Assembly (NCBI RefSeq): GCF_009760905.1
Contig: NZ_VIRW01000019.1
Coordinates: 1-58,241, forward strand
Direction of reading: 5' to 3'
Length of the DNA: 58,241 bases
Source of the DNA: Chitinibacter sp. GC72
GTDB taxonomy: Bacteria > Pseudomonadota > Gammaproteobacteria > Burkholderiales > Chitinibacteraceae
Below, one piece after another: positions 35,921 to 47,084 of the stretch. The translations under genes and the position numbers were made by a program. Under the pieces are notes generated by a model. It ran no database searches and was not told the DNA's origin. It saw nothing but the letters and a program-made list of their open reading frames with translations. Within the stretch, counting starts at the first letter, position 1; every line of letters starts with the position of its first letter.

Positions 35921-37840
35921 ATGCCTTTGCTCATTGTTGAAAATGCTCACCTCGCCTTCGGTCACTGGCCGCTTTTAGACGGTGCCAATCTGGTGCTGGA
36001 ACCCGGCGAGCGCGTGGGGCTGATCGGCCGCAATGGCGCGGGCAAATCATCCTTACTGAAAACCATTGCTGGCGTGAACAAGCTCGACGAAGGCGCAATC
36101 CGCCTGATCAATAATGCCCGCATGGCTTTTGTGCCACAGGAGCCGGTATTCGAGCCGGGGCATACCGTCTACGAAGCCGTGGCCGAAGGTCTGGGCAATG
36201 TACGTCAGTTACTGCTTGATTACCACGCTGCAATTCACGATCTGGATGACTCGGATGAAGGCATGCAGCGGCTGGCCGATTTGCAGCATGAGCTGGAAAA
36301 CCAGGACGGCTGGCGGCTTGATTCACTGATTGCCAACACCATGTCGATTCTGAATCTGCCACCCGATACGCCAGTCAGCGCCTTGTCTGGCGGCTGGAAA
36401 AAACGCGTAGCACTGGCGCGTGCGCTGGTGACCGAGCCTGATGTGCTATTACTCGATGAGCCAACCAATCATCTGGATGTCAGCGCGATTGAATGGCTGG
36501 AAACGCTACTAAAAAATTTCAGCGGCAGTGTGTTGTTTATTACCCACGACCGTAGCTTCCTTGATAACGTCAGCACGCGTATTGTTGAACTCGATCGCGG
36601 CAATATCGTTAGCTTCCCTGGCAACTTCTCGGCCTACGAAGTCAAAAAAGCCGAATTGCTCGCAGTGGAAGAAACCGCCAATCGCCAATTTGACAAAGTG
36701 CTGGCGCAGGAAGAAGTCTGGATTCGTCAGGGCATCAAAGCGCGCCGTACGCGCAACGAAGGCCGCGTGCGCCGTCTGGAAGCCTTGCGTCGCGAACGCG
36801 CCGCACGGCGCGAGCGCGTTGGTAATGTCTCGTTCCAGCTTGATGCGGGCGAGCGCAGCGGCAAACTGGTCGCCGAGCTGGAAAACGTCAGCAAGTCGTA
36901 CACTAATCCGGATGGCAGCGAAAAGGTGTTAATCAAGAATTTCACCACCCGATTGCTGCGTGGCGACAAGATCGGTCTGATCGGCCCCAATGGTGCGGGT
37001 AAAACCACGCTATTGAAAATGATTCTGGGCGATTTGCAGCCCGATACCGGCAGCGTCAAACAGGGCACCAATTTGCAAGTGGCCTATTTTGACCAGTTCC
37101 GCGAACAGCTAGATGAAGAACAATCGGTTGCCGATACCGTCGGCCAGGGCAATGATTACGTTGAAATCGGTGGCCAGCGCAAGCACATCATCGGCTATCT
37201 GGAAGAGTTTCTATTCCCGGCCGAGCGCGCGCGCAGCCCGGTCAAATCACTGTCCGGTGGCGAGCGCAACCGCCTCTTGCTGGCGCGCCTGTTTACCAAA
37301 CCGGCCAATATTCTGGTGCTCGATGAGCCAACGAATGACTTGGATATCGACACGCTGGAATTACTCGAAGAATTGCTATCGAGCTACACCGGCACCGTGT
37401 TTGTCGTCAGCCATGATCGCGCCTTCCTTGATAATGTCGTGACGCAAACCATCGTTTTCGAACCCAATGGCGTACTGCTGGAAAACGCGGGTGGCTACGC
37501 CGACTGGATCAGCGCCCGCACGCGCATGCTCAGCGCGCAGGCAGAAACCAAGAAGGCAGCCCCTGCAGCAGTTAACGTGGCGGCAAAAGCGGTGGACGAA
37601 AAACCCAAGCGCAACAAGCTGAGTTTTAATGAAAACCGCGAACTGGAACAAATCCCTGCCGAGCTGGAAGCACTCGAAGCCGAACAAGCAAAATTACAAC
37701 AATCTTTACTCGATCCTACAATTTATCGCACCGAGCCGATCAAAGCACGTGAAATGCAAGATAGAATTGAGCAAATCGAGTTGCTGACGCTTGAAAAGCT
37801 TGAGCGCTGGGAAGCCTTGGAGGCCAAGAAAAATCTTTGA
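35921..37840 (+). CDS. uup: ABC-F ATPase Uup
   Basis: A 639-residue soluble protein with two ABC cassettes: GRNGAGKSSLL (near 36) with signature LSGGWKKRVALARAL, and GPNGAGKTTLL (near 352) with LSGGERNRLLLARLF. The linker between them is the charged helical arm (RQGIKARRTRNEGRVRRLEALRRERA). The C-terminal basic coiled coil (about 560-639) marks Uup, which binds ribosomes and DNA and affects transposon excision in Escherichia coli. The ATG at 35921 follows a probable -10 TATAAT at 35882. A histidine kinase gene overlaps its end. Confidence 0.93.
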   Translation: MPLLIVENAHLAFGHWPLLDGANLVLEPGERVGLIGRNGAGKSSLLKTIAGVNKLDEGAIRLINNARMAFVPQEPVFEPGHTVYEAVAEGLGNVRQLLLDYHAAIHDLDDSDEGMQRLADLQHELENQDGWRLDSLIANTMSILNLPPDTPVSALSGGWKKRVALARALVTEPDVLLLDEPTNHLDVSAIEWLETLLKNFSGSVLFITHDRSFLDNVSTRIVELDRGNIVSFPGNFSAYEVKKAELLAVEETANRQFDKVLAQEEVWIRQGIKARRTRNEGRVRRLEALRRERAARRERVGNVSFQLDAGERSGKLVAELENVSKSYTNPDGSEKVLIKNFTTRLLRGDKIGLIGPNGAGKTTLLKMILGDLQPDTGSVKQGTNLQVAYFDQFREQLDEEQSVADTVGQGNDYVEIGGQRKHIIGYLEEFLFPAERARSPVKSLSGGERNRLLLARLFTKPANILVLDEPTNDLDIDTLELLEELLSSYTGTVFVVSHDRAFLDNVVTQTIVFEPNGVLLENAGGYADWISARTRMLSAQAETKKAAPAAVNVAAKAVDEKPKRNKLSFNENRELEQIPAELEALEAEQAKLQQSLLDPTIYRTEPIKAREMQDRIEQIELLTLEKLERWEALEAKKNL

Positions 37841-40739
37841 CATCAGTCTATTGGATAAGCACAAAACGCCAACCAATCATTTAACCCGGCACACCCTGCG
37901 CGGCCTGCGCAGCGGCTTGCTGGGTTTTTATAGCGTGATGGTGCTGCTGGTACTGCTGACGCTGGCCTGGATCACCGTGCGTGATTACCATCAGGCCATC
38001 GCCGAGGCACGGCGTAGCGATCAGTCGCTGGCGCGTGCACTCGATGAAAACGCAACGCGCGCTTTTCTATCGGTCGAACAGGCCATGCAAAACATTGCCG
38101 AAGATCTGGATCGCCATGGCGGTGTCGATCGGGCCGACGAATACCTGATGCATCTGCAGCTCAAAGACAAAGTCAGGCTCACGCCGCAAATTCGCGGCAT
38201 TATCACCATCGACGCCAATGGCAATATCCATAGCCACGGCCTTGAATACCCGGCTCGGAAGATCAATCTGGCTGACCGAGCTTATTTCCAGTATCACCGC
38301 AATTACAATACCACTCAGGCCTTTATCAGCGAGCCAATTCTGTCACGTACCGATGGCAAATGGCTGATTGCCTCAACCCGCCGGATCAATGCGCCCAATG
38401 GCGACTTTGGCGGTGTGCTGCTCTCGGGGATGGAGCCGACCTATTTTCTGAAGTTTTATGAGTCACTCAATTTAGCCGAAGGTGTTTCGATTCAGCTATT
38501 GCGCAGCGACGGCGTGGTGCTGGTCAATTACCCCTTTGACGAGAGCAAGCTGGCTACTAACGAGCGCCAGAATGATTCGCTGCTGTTCGAGCAATTGCGC
38601 CTCAAACGTCACAGCACGCAAACCATCAAGTCCACACTGGGCAAAGAACAACTATTGACCTTTATGGTGAATCAAAGCGAATTACCGCTGATTATCACCA
38701 TCCGGCATGATCTGGACATCGTGCTGGCGCCGTTTCACGAACAAACCGTCACGCGCATTCTGATGGCGCTGGGGCTGATGTCGATTGTCTCGATGCTGCT
38801 CTATATTTTGCTGCGCCAGATCCGCCATGTTGAAGAAGTAGAAGGCCGGCTATTTCTGACCCAGCATACGGTTGATGAATCGCCCGATCTGACACTGTGG
38901 TGTGATCACAGCGGCCTGATTCGTTATGCCAATAAAAGCCTGGCCAATCTATCCGGATTTAGCCGACAGGAGCTGATCAGCCAGCACTTTGTCGATCTGT
39001 TTGCCGAGATGGACGACGAGGACTGGCTGGCGTACTGGCACCGGCTGCAAGAGCAGAAACAGATCAGCATTGAAAGCCCGCTGCAAAACAGTCAGGGCGA
39101 CAAGATTCCGATGGAGCTAACCTTTTCGCTGATCAAATTCCAGCGCGAAGCCTATGTCTGCTGCACGGCGCGTGATATCTCCGAGCGCCGTCTGGCCGAG
39201 CAGGAGCTGCGCCAGCACCGCGATCAGCTGCATGAAATGGTGCAGGAAAGAACCGCTGAAATTCGCACCGTGCTGGACGCCAGCCCGCTGGCCATCATGC
39301 TGTCGATGAATGGCGTCGTCCGGCTGGTGAATCCGGCCTTTGAATTGCTGTTCGGCTTTGCCAGCAGCGATATTATCGACACCGAAACCCGGCATATCTT
39401 TAATTCACCCGAACAATACGAAAATATCCGCCAGAAAATCTGGTCACGCATTGCCACCGGCGGCGTCTACCGGGGTGAAACCGAACTATACCGCCGTGAC
39501 CATACGCCATTCTGGGCCATGATTTATGCCAAGGCGCTGGTGGCTGGCGATATGAGCAAGGGCATGATTGCCGTGGTGGAAGACATCACCTCGCAACGGA
39601 TCGCCGCCCAATCGCTGCGCCAGTCCGAGCGGCTGAACCGCACCATTATCGATCAGACTGCCGACGGCTTTTTGCTGATCGACGCCGACCATCGCATTCG
39701 CGATGTCAATCACTCGTTCACCCGCCTGCTGGGCTTTAGCCGGGAAACGCTGATCGGTCTGAATCCGCAAACCATCTGGGGCGATACCTGTACCCCGTTC
39801 TTCCCTGCAGACCTGATGAATCTTGCCTTGCAAGGACATACTACCAAGGATATTGAACTGGCTGACCAGCACGGCCAGCTCCATCCTTTCCTGGTCAATA
39901 GCGGTGTCGTGCTCGATGAGCAGGAAAACATCGAATACGCCTACGCTTTCTTTACCGATATTGCCCAGCTCAAGGAAATCGAGCGCCGCCTGGTCGACGC
40001 CAAAGATGCTGCCGAAAATGCCAATCTGGCCAAATCATCGTTCCTGGCCAATATGAGCCACGAATTGCGCACGCCGATGCACGCCATTTTGTCGTTCTCC
40101 GAAATGGGGCTGGCCAAAACCAGCAAGCTGGAGCTACCCGAAGCCAGCCATCTGAATCGCTATTACGAGCGCATCAACGCCTCGGGCAAACGGCTGCTGG
40201 TCTTGCTCAACGATTTGCTCGATATGTCGCGCCTTGAAGCCAATAAAATGAGCTACGACAAAGGCAAGCATAGCCTGCAGCTGATTGTGCGCATGGCGAT
40301 TGCCGAAATGGGCTCTTTGCTCGCTGGCAAGCAATTGCAGCTGGAATTTAACGAGCAGCAGGAAGAAATCAATACCATTTTCGACAAGGCCCGCATTACG
40401 CAGGTGATGGTCAATTTGCTCTCGAATGCCATTAAATTCAGCCCCAGCGGCAGCGCCATCGAGATCACGGTCAATCCGGTAGACCTACTGGAAAACGGCG
40501 AACCTGCGGTCAGCATTGAAGTACGCGACCATGGCCCTGGCATTCCGGAAAACGAGCTGGAAACCATTTTCGACAAATTCATCCAGAGCAGCCGCGTGCG
40601 CATGGGCGGCGGCACCGGGCTGGGGCTGGCGATCAGCCGACAGATTATGCTCGATCACAATGGCCAGATCAGCGCCAGAAACCACCCGGATGGCGGAGCC
40701 ATTTTCACCTTGCTACTGCCCGTCAATAGCGCCAGCTAG
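37791..40739 (+). CDS. Membrane sensor histidine kinase with dCache and PAS domains
   Basis: A protein of up to 982 residues. A membrane helix ([18 protein letters not shown]) precedes a periplasmic dCache-like sensor (about 70-300, with GVLLSGMEP), then a second helix ([17 protein letters not shown]), three PAS domains (about 350-750), a HisKA box [18 protein letters not shown] (phospho-His) and a HATPase domain with [18 protein letters not shown] and [13 protein letters not shown]. No receiver domain or adjacent response regulator, so its partner is elsewhere. No ATG lies before the first helix; TTG at 37791 (overlapping uup by 50 bases) or TTG at 37851 are the options, with a GGAGG at 37818-37822. 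Translation may depend on uup. Confidence 0.85.
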   Translation: MKSLSAGKPWRPRKIFDISLLDKHKTPTNHLTRHTLRGLRSGLLGFYSVMVLLVLLTLAWITVRDYHQAIAEARRSDQSLARALDENATRAFLSVEQAMQNIAEDLDRHGGVDRADEYLMHLQLKDKVRLTPQIRGIITIDANGNIHSHGLEYPARKINLADRAYFQYHRNYNTTQAFISEPILSRTDGKWLIASTRRINAPNGDFGGVLLSGMEPTYFLKFYESLNLAEGVSIQLLRSDGVVLVNYPFDESKLATNERQNDSLLFEQLRLKRHSTQTIKSTLGKEQLLTFMVNQSELPLIITIRHDLDIVLAPFHEQTVTRILMALGLMSIVSMLLYILLRQIRHVEEVEGRLFLTQHTVDESPDLTLWCDHSGLIRYANKSLANLSGFSRQELISQHFVDLFAEMDDEDWLAYWHRLQEQKQISIESPLQNSQGDKIPMELTFSLIKFQREAYVCCTARDISERRLAEQELRQHRDQLHEMVQERTAEIRTVLDASPLAIMLSMNGVVRLVNPAFELLFGFASSDIIDTETRHIFNSPEQYENIRQKIWSRIATGGVYRGETELYRRDHTPFWAMIYAKALVAGDMSKGMIAVVEDITSQRIAAQSLRQSERLNRTIIDQTADGFLLIDADHRIRDVNHSFTRLLGFSRETLIGLNPQTIWGDTCTPFFPADLMNLALQGHTTKDIELADQHGQLHPFLVNSGVVLDEQENIEYAYAFFTDIAQLKEIERRLVDAKDAAENANLAKSSFLANMSHELRTPMHAILSFSEMGLAKTSKLELPEASHLNRYYERINASGKRLLVLLNDLLDMSRLEANKMSYDKGKHSLQLIVRMAIAEMGSLLAGKQLQLEFNEQQEEINTIFDKARITQVMVNLLSNAIKFSPSGSAIEITVNPVDLLENGEPAVSIEVRDHGPGIPENELETIFDKFIQSSRVRMGGGTGLGLAISRQIMLDHNGQISARNHPDGGAIFTLLLPVNSAS

Positions 40740-40840
40740 TACACCACGAGCGCCGAGCTGCCCTGTTCGTCACGGGGCAATTGGCGTACAATCGCGCGTT
40801 TTTCCCCAGCCTTGATTGCAAGGCCAAGAAGACCAAGACC

Positions 40841-42430
40841 ATGCCGGATATTCGCAGTGAAGTGGCACGCCGCCGTACGTTTGCCATCATTTCCCACCCT
40901 GACGCGGGTAAAACCACGCTGACTGAAAAACTGCTGTATTTTTCGGGCACGATTCAGGCTGCCGGTACGGTCAAGGGTAAAAAAGGCGGCAAATTCGCCA
41001 CGTCCGACTGGATGGACATCGAGAAACAACGGGGTATCTCGGTGGCTTCATCGGTGATGCAGTTCGACTATCGCGATCACGTGGTGAATCTGCTCGACAC
41101 GCCGGGCCACCAGGACTTCTCGGAAGACACCTATCGCGTACTCACCGCCGTTGACTCGGCGTTGATGGTGATTGACGCGGCCAAAGGTGTAGAAGCGCAA
41201 ACGATCAAGCTCTTGAACGTCTGCCGCATGCGCCATACGCCGATTATCACGTTTATGAACAAGTATGACCGTGAAGTGCGTGATAATTTGGAGCTACTCG
41301 ACGAAGTCGAAAGCGTCTTGGAAATCCGCTGCGCGCCAATTACCTGGCCGATCGGTATGGGCAAGACTTTCCGCGGCGTGTACAGCATTCTGACCGACGA
41401 AATCATCATCTTTACGCCAGGCCAGGGGCCGCTTGATGACGTTGAAATCATCAAAGGCATCGACAACCCGCGTCTGGACGAGTTGTTCCCGCTCGAAATC
41501 GAAAACACCCGGATGGAGCTCGAATTGGTGCGCGGCGCGTCTCACCCGTTCGACTTGGAAGAATTCCTCGCTGGCACTTTAACGCCAGTCTTCTTTGGCT
41601 CGGCGATCAATAACTTCGGTATTCGCGAAATTTTGAACGCGCTGGTCGATTGGGCGCCACAACCGTCTGAATCGCACGCGCTGCAGCGCGACGTTGCACC
41701 AACCGAAGAGAAATTCTCGGCCTTCGTATTCAAAATCCAAGCGAATATGGATCCGAAACACCGCGACCGCATTGCCTTCTTGCGCGTTTGCTCGGGCGAA
41801 TTTACCCGTGGCATGAAGTTCAAACATTTGCGCTTAAACCGCGAAATTGCCGCCAACTCGGTGGTAACGTTTATGGCGCAAGGTCGTGAGCAGGTGGAAG
41901 AAGCCTACGCGGGCGACATTATCGGCCTGCCTAACCACGGTAATATTCAGATCGGCGATTCATTCTCAGAAGGCGAGTTGCTGTCGTTTACCGGCATTCC
42001 GTACTTCGCGCCAGAGATGTTCCGTATTGTGCGCATCAAAAACCCGTTGAAAGTAAAGCAATTGCAAAAAGGCTTGCAACAGCTTGGTGAAGAAGGCGCG
42101 GTACAGGTCTTTAAACCACTGAACGGTGGCGATTTGATTTTGGGTGCGGTGGGTGTGCTGCAGTTTGAAGTGGTTGCTTCACGCTTGCTAAACGAATACG
42201 GTGTGGAAGCGATGTTTGAATCGACGCCGATTTACACCGCCCGCTGGGTGTCGTGCGAAGACGCGAAAAAACTCGCCGATTTCGAGAAAAACCTCGTCAA
42301 TAATCTGAGTCGCGACGCCGCCAATAGCCTGGCTTATCTGGCCACCAGCCGCGTGAATCTGGATCTGACAATGGAACGCTGGCCGGAGCTGAAATTCCAC
42401 GCCACACGCGAACACGCCATTACGCTGTAA
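40841..42430 (+). CDS. prfC: Peptide chain release factor 3
   Basis: A translational GTPase that recycles RF1 and RF2, 529 residues from [20 protein letters not shown] at 40841 (an in-frame start at 40781 is less likely). G motifs: [14 protein letters not shown] (P-loop), [12 protein letters not shown] (switch I), DTPGHQDF and NKYD. The C-terminal RF3 domain is complete. It ends in THREHAITL-like [10 protein letters not shown], as in the family. It is convergent to dadA across a 50-bp repeat. Confidence 0.97.
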   Translation: MPDIRSEVARRRTFAIISHPDAGKTTLTEKLLYFSGTIQAAGTVKGKKGGKFATSDWMDIEKQRGISVASSVMQFDYRDHVVNLLDTPGHQDFSEDTYRVLTAVDSALMVIDAAKGVEAQTIKLLNVCRMRHTPIITFMNKYDREVRDNLELLDEVESVLEIRCAPITWPIGMGKTFRGVYSILTDEIIIFTPGQGPLDDVEIIKGIDNPRLDELFPLEIENTRMELELVRGASHPFDLEEFLAGTLTPVFFGSAINNFGIREILNALVDWAPQPSESHALQRDVAPTEEKFSAFVFKIQANMDPKHRDRIAFLRVCSGEFTRGMKFKHLRLNREIAANSVVTFMAQGREQVEEAYAGDIIGLPNHGNIQIGDSFSEGELLSFTGIPYFAPEMFRIVRIKNPLKVKQLQKGLQQLGEEGAVQVFKPLNGGDLILGAVGVLQFEVVASRLLNEYGVEAMFESTPIYTARWVSCEDAKKLADFEKNLVNNLSRDAANSLAYLATSRVNLDLTMERWPELKFHATREHAITL

Positions 42431-42453
42431 TCGATCTTAGATATACACACAAA

Positions 42454-42503
42454 GGGTATTGCTCTGTAGGTCTTTTCCAAATTGACCTCCAGAGCAATAC
42501 CCT
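42454..42503. repeat. 50-bp dispersed repeat, best hairpin copy (prfC-dadA)
   Basis: GGGTATTGCTCTG at 42454-42466 and CAGAGCAATACCC at 42490-42502 are perfectly inverted, and the pairing extends inward with AGGTC/GACCT after one mismatch, giving arms of 19 bases around an 11-base loop. It lies between two convergent genes, 23 and 24 bases from their stops. Confidence 0.95.
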
Positions 42504-42527
42504 CATTCATTTCAAAGTCAGTTCGTT

Positions 42528-43787
42528 TTACACACCAGCAACAAATGGAAAATCTACTTCCGGTTTGCGCTGCGCGATCAAATCGCTAATCGCTTTGGCC
42601 GAGCCACAGCACTCGGTCCAGCCCAGCGTGCCATGACCCGTATTCAGCCACAGGCTTGGATAGCGCGTCTGGCCGATATAGGGCAGATTGCCCGGCGTCG
42701 CTGGGCGCAACCCCGTCCAGAATTCAGCGCGCGCGTAATCCATGCCCTGCGGGAAAATTTGGCTGGTGCGATCAATCAACGCCTTGCAGCGGATCGGGTT
42801 CAAATCGAGGTTGTAGCCATTAAATTCGGCCGTTCCGGCCACGCGTAGCCGATCACCCAGACGTGAAAAAACCAGTTTGTAACCGTCGTCAGTCAGGCTC
42901 ACCGTGGGCGCAAAATCGGGGTCAATCACCGGGATCGTCGCCGAATAACCTTTGGCCGGATAAATATCGAGCGTGATGCCCAGCGGCTGCAAATACTGCG
43001 GGCTGTAGCTGCCCAGACAGACGACAATCTGATCGGCTTGCAAAACCTCCTCGCCCTCTTCTTCGCTGCGCACGCGCACAGCTTTAACGTCATCCCCTGC
43101 GCGAATCAGCGCTTCAATCGCACAGTCATAGCGAAATTGCACACCTAGCGCGGCGCAGCGGTCGGCCAGCTCGTTGGTAAACTGGCGAGCATCGCCCGAT
43201 TCATCGCTTGGCGTATACGTGCCCCCCACAATCGGATAGCGCGATTGCGCCAGCGCTGGCTCAATCGCCAGACATTCAGCGGCAGTTTTGACTTGTCGAT
43301 CTAAGCCCACTTCGCGCATCAGCGCTGCGGCCGGAATGGCGGCCTCATATTCGGCCGGGTCGGTGTAGTAATGCAAAATGCCCTCGGTACGCTGATCGTA
43401 CTGCACGCCGGTTTTGGCGCGCAGACTTTGCAAGGTAGCGCGGCTATACAGACCAAGGCGCACCAAATTTTGCAGATTGGCTTTGGCGTGCGCTTTGGTG
43501 CATTGCTGCAAAAAGCGCAAGCCCCAGCGCCACTGATTCCAGTCGGCTTTCAGACGAAATAACAAGGGCGCGTCTTCTTCACCTAGCCATTGCAGCGTTT
43601 TCCACGGCGCTTTGGGGTTGGCCCATGGTTCGGCATGGCATACCGAAATTTGCCCGCCATTGGCGTAACTGGTTTCCCTGGCCGGCTCCTGCGAGCGCTC
43701 GACCACCGTCACATCATGCCCCTCCTGCGCCAGAAACCAGGCACTTGTGACCCCGATAACCCCTGCCCCCAATACGATGATTTTCAT
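42528..43787 (-). CDS. dadA: D-amino acid dehydrogenase (DadA)
   Basis: FAD-dependent dehydrogenase turning D-amino acids into keto acids, 419 residues. From the ATG at 43787 (GGGGAG upstream): MKIIVLGAGVIGVTSAWFLAQEGHDVTVVER, the family N-terminus with the dinucleotide-binding GxGxxG. TSYANGGQISVCHAEPWANP and GTLGWTECCGSAKAISDLI are DadA hallmarks. It is a single gene; no alanine racemase (dadX) or AsnC-type regulator is next to it. Membrane-associated by family. Confidence 0.93.
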   Translation of the reverse strand: MKIIVLGAGVIGVTSAWFLAQEGHDVTVVERSQEPARETSYANGGQISVCHAEPWANPKAPWKTLQWLGEEDAPLLFRLKADWNQWRWGLRFLQQCTKAHAKANLQNLVRLGLYSRATLQSLRAKTGVQYDQRTEGILHYYTDPAEYEAAIPAAALMREVGLDRQVKTAAECLAIEPALAQSRYPIVGGTYTPSDESGDARQFTNELADRCAALGVQFRYDCAIEALIRAGDDVKAVRVRSEEEGEEVLQADQIVVCLGSYSPQYLQPLGITLDIYPAKGYSATIPVIDPDFAPTVSLTDDGYKLVFSRLGDRLRVAGTAEFNGYNLDLNPIRCKALIDRTSQIFPQGMDYARAEFWTGLRPATPGNLPYIGQTRYPSLWLNTGHGTLGWTECCGSAKAISDLIAQRKPEVDFPFVAGV

Positions 43788-44017
43788 TTGGCGCTCCCCT
43801 GACTTGTTTGCCGCTATTATGCCGCGTGCGCAGTGCGGATCGAAGCGGATTCTGGCCTGAAGCTGCGGCAGATCAAGTTCAGCGGCGTGCATTCACAATG
43901 CAGCGAGTCTATTGATGTTTGGGCGCAAGTTGATGCCGAATTCATAGTCGGATCAAAAAAAGTCGATTAGACTGGCTACATTCACACTTTTGTCAGCTGA
44001 CACGCCAAAAAACCAGC

Positions 44018-45871
44018 ATGAACCTGTCACTTCGTCCCGCCGTCATTCTGGCCATTCTGCTCGGTCTGCTGCTGCCCGCCAGCATCAATGGCTATTTGAG
44101 CATCCGCACCGATCTGGCCAACGCGGAAAAAAACATTCGGCAGGATCACGAGCGGCTGGTCGAAATTCTGGTGCTGGGCATGCAGGAACCGCTGTGGAAT
44201 CTGGCCCCGGAATCGGGCAAGCCGCTGCTCGATTCGGTGATGAGCGATCCACGGGTGATCCGCATCGTGGTTAACGACGCTTCACTGGGCGTTTTTCTCA
44301 ATAGCAACAAGCCCGAACGCCGTCTGGGCAAACTCTCATCGCTCTCACATCTGGTCAGCAAGCAAGGCAATGTGATCGGCAATGTCACGCTGGAGCTGGA
44401 CGATGGGCTGGCCAAGCAGGCCATTGAGCACAAGCAGCAGCAATACCTGATCGCCGTGGCCATTCAGGTTGCCTTTAGTCTGGGGCTGATTCTGTTTCTG
44501 CTTAACTCACGCGTCTTGCGCCCGCTGGAAAAACTGACCCAGCAATCAACGCAGCTGGCGAACGACCAGCTTGACCGCCCGTTTATCTGGCACCGCGAAG
44601 ATGAAATCGGCCAACTGGGCAGCGCGCTGGAGCAAACGCGGCAGGCCTTGCAAAAAATGATCAGCACGCTGGAGCAGAAAAATCTGCAGCTGGAGGCCGA
44701 TCTGATGAGCCGCCAGCAAATCGAATCAGCGCTGCGGGTTAGCGAAGATCGCATGCGGCGACTGGTTGAATCAACGCGGCTGATCCCGTGGGATGCGCGC
44801 CCGGAAGAGTGGCGTTTTACTTATGTGGGCCCACAAGCCGAACAGCTACTCAATTACCCGCTGGCCGTCTGGTATAGCGAAGGCTTTTTAAGCAGCTATC
44901 TGCATCCGGACGATAGACACTATGCCTATCCCTTATTTGCCGATGTGCATGAGCCGGGGCAAGTGTATGAATTCGAATGCCGCCTGCTGGCAGCCAATGG
45001 CAAGGAAGTATGGGTGCAAATCATGGCCACCTGCGATCTGGACCCCACGGGTGTACCGCATCTGCAGGGTTTCCTGTTTGACATCAGCCAGCGCAAACAT
45101 AATGAAATCCAGCTGGAAAGCTATCGTCACCACCTGGAAGACGCCATTGAAGACCGTAGCCGTGAATTGGCCACCAGCAACCATGAGCTGGAAATCCTGA
45201 CCAATATTCTGACGCACGATCTGCGTACGCCGCTGCGCACCATCGAGGGCTTTAGCCAGGTACTGGTTGACGACTATCAGGACAATCTGGACAGCAACGC
45301 ACGCAATTACCTGCAAAGAATACGCGGCAGTATCAACGGCATGGCGAGCCGGATTGATGATTTGCTGATGCTGCAGCAATTTTCGCGCTCGGAAGTGCGA
45401 CCACAAAGCGTTGATCTGAGCGCGATGGGGCACGACATCATGGATGAAATCACCATGCTGCAGCCGGATCGCGCCTGCGAGATCACGATTGCACCCGATT
45501 TGAATGTGGACGCCGATCCTCGGCTATTGCGCATCGCTTTATTCAATTTGTTGGAAAACGCGTGGAAATACTCGCAAAGCAAGGACATCATCCGGATTTC
45601 GCTGGGTAGCACGCATGTGAATGGGCAAATGGTGTATTACGTGGCTGACGAAGGCATCGGCTTTAATATGGCGCAGGCCAAAAATCTGTTTACCCCCTTC
45701 TATCGCCTGCACTCGCAAGCACAGTACAGCGGTAACGGCATCGGCCTCACGGCGGTGCAGCGGATTATCAGCCGCCACGGCGGGCGCATCTGGGCTAAAT
45801 CAACCCCCGGTGAAGGCACAGTTTTCTATTTCACACTGCCAGAGCAAGCGCTCAAAGTGCAGGAAGTTTGA
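44018..45871 (+). CDS. HAMP/PAS sensor histidine kinase
   Basis: A 617-residue sensor kinase. One membrane helix at the N-terminus (AVILAILLGLLLPASINGYL), a periplasmic region to about 145, a second helix (LIAVAIQVAFSLGLILFLL), a HAMP domain with RVLRPLEKLTQQSTQLA, a PAS domain (about 245-360), HisKA with NILTHDLRTPLRTIEGFSQV (phospho-His) and HATPase with NLLENAWKYS, DEGIGF and GNGIGLTAVQRI. No response regulator beside it. It is upstream of recA; recA has its own promoter. Confidence 0.88.
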   Translation: MNLSLRPAVILAILLGLLLPASINGYLSIRTDLANAEKNIRQDHERLVEILVLGMQEPLWNLAPESGKPLLDSVMSDPRVIRIVVNDASLGVFLNSNKPERRLGKLSSLSHLVSKQGNVIGNVTLELDDGLAKQAIEHKQQQYLIAVAIQVAFSLGLILFLLNSRVLRPLEKLTQQSTQLANDQLDRPFIWHREDEIGQLGSALEQTRQALQKMISTLEQKNLQLEADLMSRQQIESALRVSEDRMRRLVESTRLIPWDARPEEWRFTYVGPQAEQLLNYPLAVWYSEGFLSSYLHPDDRHYAYPLFADVHEPGQVYEFECRLLAANGKEVWVQIMATCDLDPTGVPHLQGFLFDISQRKHNEIQLESYRHHLEDAIEDRSRELATSNHELEILTNILTHDLRTPLRTIEGFSQVLVDDYQDNLDSNARNYLQRIRGSINGMASRIDDLLMLQQFSRSEVRPQSVDLSAMGHDIMDEITMLQPDRACEITIAPDLNVDADPRLLRIALFNLLENAWKYSQSKDIIRISLGSTHVNGQMVYYVADEGIGFNMAQAKNLFTPFYRLHSQAQYSGNGIGLTAVQRIISRHGGRIWAKSTPGEGTVFYFTLPEQALKVQEV

Positions 45872-45890
45872 GTTATCTGCACCGCAGGGC

Positions 45891-45918
45891 TTGCATTACA
45901 GAACGAATGTTCTATAAT
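45891..45918 (+). promoter_or_regulatory. recA promoter with embedded SOS box
   Basis: -35 TTGCAT (45891-45896), 16-base spacer, -10 TATAAT (45913-45918). The box GAACGAATGTTC (45901-45912) fills the spacer and touches the -10. It is one base different from the box before umuD. Being placed over the promoter suits a LexA-type repressor. Confidence 0.85.
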
Positions 45919-45952
45919 CGCCCTACCTAACCCATACGCTCAGGATCACATC

Positions 45953-46996
45953 ATGGATGACAACAAAAGCAAAGCACTCGCCGCCGCATTAGCCCAGATT
46001 GAACGCCAGTTTGGTAAGGGCGCAATTATGAAAATGGGCGACAACCAGATCGAAAACGATCTGCAAGTGGTCTCTACCGGCTCGCTGGGCCTGGATTTGG
46101 CTCTGGGTGTGGGTGGCTTGCCACGTGGCCGTATTGTTGAAATCTTCGGACCTGAGTCATCAGGTAAAACCACGCTGTGTTTGCACGTGGTTGCCGAAAT
46201 CCAGAAGCTGGGCGGCGTGGCTGCGTATATCGATGCCGAAAACGCGCTCGATCCGATCTATGCGCAAAAACTGGGCGTGAATGTCTCTGACATGCTGATT
46301 TCTCAGCCAGATACCGGCGAGCAGGCACTGGAAATTGCCGACATGCTGGTGCGCTCTGGCGGCGTAGACATTATCGTTGTTGACTCGGTTGCGGCGCTGA
46401 CGCCCAAAGCCGAGATCGAAGGTGAAATGGGCGACGTGCATGTTGGCCTGCAAGCTCGTTTGATGAGCCAGGCACTGCGCAAGCTGACCGGCAATATCAA
46501 GCGCACCAACACACTGGTGATCTTTATTAATCAGCTGCGCATGAAGATTGGCGCCATGATGCCGGGGCAAAGCCCGGAAACCACCACCGGTGGTAATGCG
46601 CTGAAATTCTACGCTTCGGTGCGTCTGGATATCCGCCGCATCGGCGCGGTGAAAAAAGGCGAAGAGATCATCGGTAACCAGACCAAAGTTAAAGTCGCCA
46701 AAAACAAAGTTGCCCCACCATTCCGCGTGATCACCTTTGATATCCTGTACGGCGAAGGTATTTCGCGTGAAGGCGAGATTATCGAGCAAGGTGTGGCCAA
46801 CAAGATTGTTGAAAAATCGGGTGCCTGGTATAGCTATAACGGCAACAAGATTGGCCAGGGTCTGGAAAACTCGCGTCAATTCCTGAAAGACAATCCGGAA
46901 CTGGCCGAAGAAATCATCAAGAAAGTGCGCGATAAACTAATTGGCAGCAGCTTGCCGATTGAAATGGGCGGCGACGATCTCGAAGCGGCTGAATAA
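45953..46996 (+). CDS. recA: Recombinase RecA
   Basis: Strand-exchange ATPase and SOS coprotease, 347 residues. Standard motifs: [17 protein letters not shown] (Walker A), [33 protein letters not shown] (L2 region, cited in two parts), and the acidic C-terminal tail GDDLEAAE. No intein. Its promoter carries the SOS-type box. It is followed by a hairpin and recX. Confidence 0.99.
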   Translation: MDDNKSKALAAALAQIERQFGKGAIMKMGDNQIENDLQVVSTGSLGLDLALGVGGLPRGRIVEIFGPESSGKTTLCLHVVAEIQKLGGVAAYIDAENALDPIYAQKLGVNVSDMLISQPDTGEQALEIADMLVRSGGVDIIVVDSVAALTPKAEIEGEMGDVHVGLQARLMSQALRKLTGNIKRTNTLVIFINQLRMKIGAMMPGQSPETTTGGNALKFYASVRLDIRRIGAVKKGEEIIGNQTKVKVAKNKVAPPFRVITFDILYGEGISREGEIIEQGVANKIVEKSGAWYSYNGNKIGQGLENSRQFLKDNPELAEEIIKKVRDKLIGSSLPIEMGGDDLEAAE

Positions 46997-47033
46997 GCGC
47001 TTCCCTATACACAATCAAAGTTCACGCAATCAG

Positions 47034-47058
47034 AAGGCTCTCCTGGCGGGAGCCTTTT
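47034..47058 (+). terminator. Terminator between recA and recX
   Basis: AAGGCTCTCC-TGGC-GGGAGCCTTTT. recX should be read by leakage through it, as known for recA-recX in Escherichia coli. Confidence 0.85.
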
Positions 47059-47084
47059 GCATTGAATCGAGCTGGAGCACAGGC

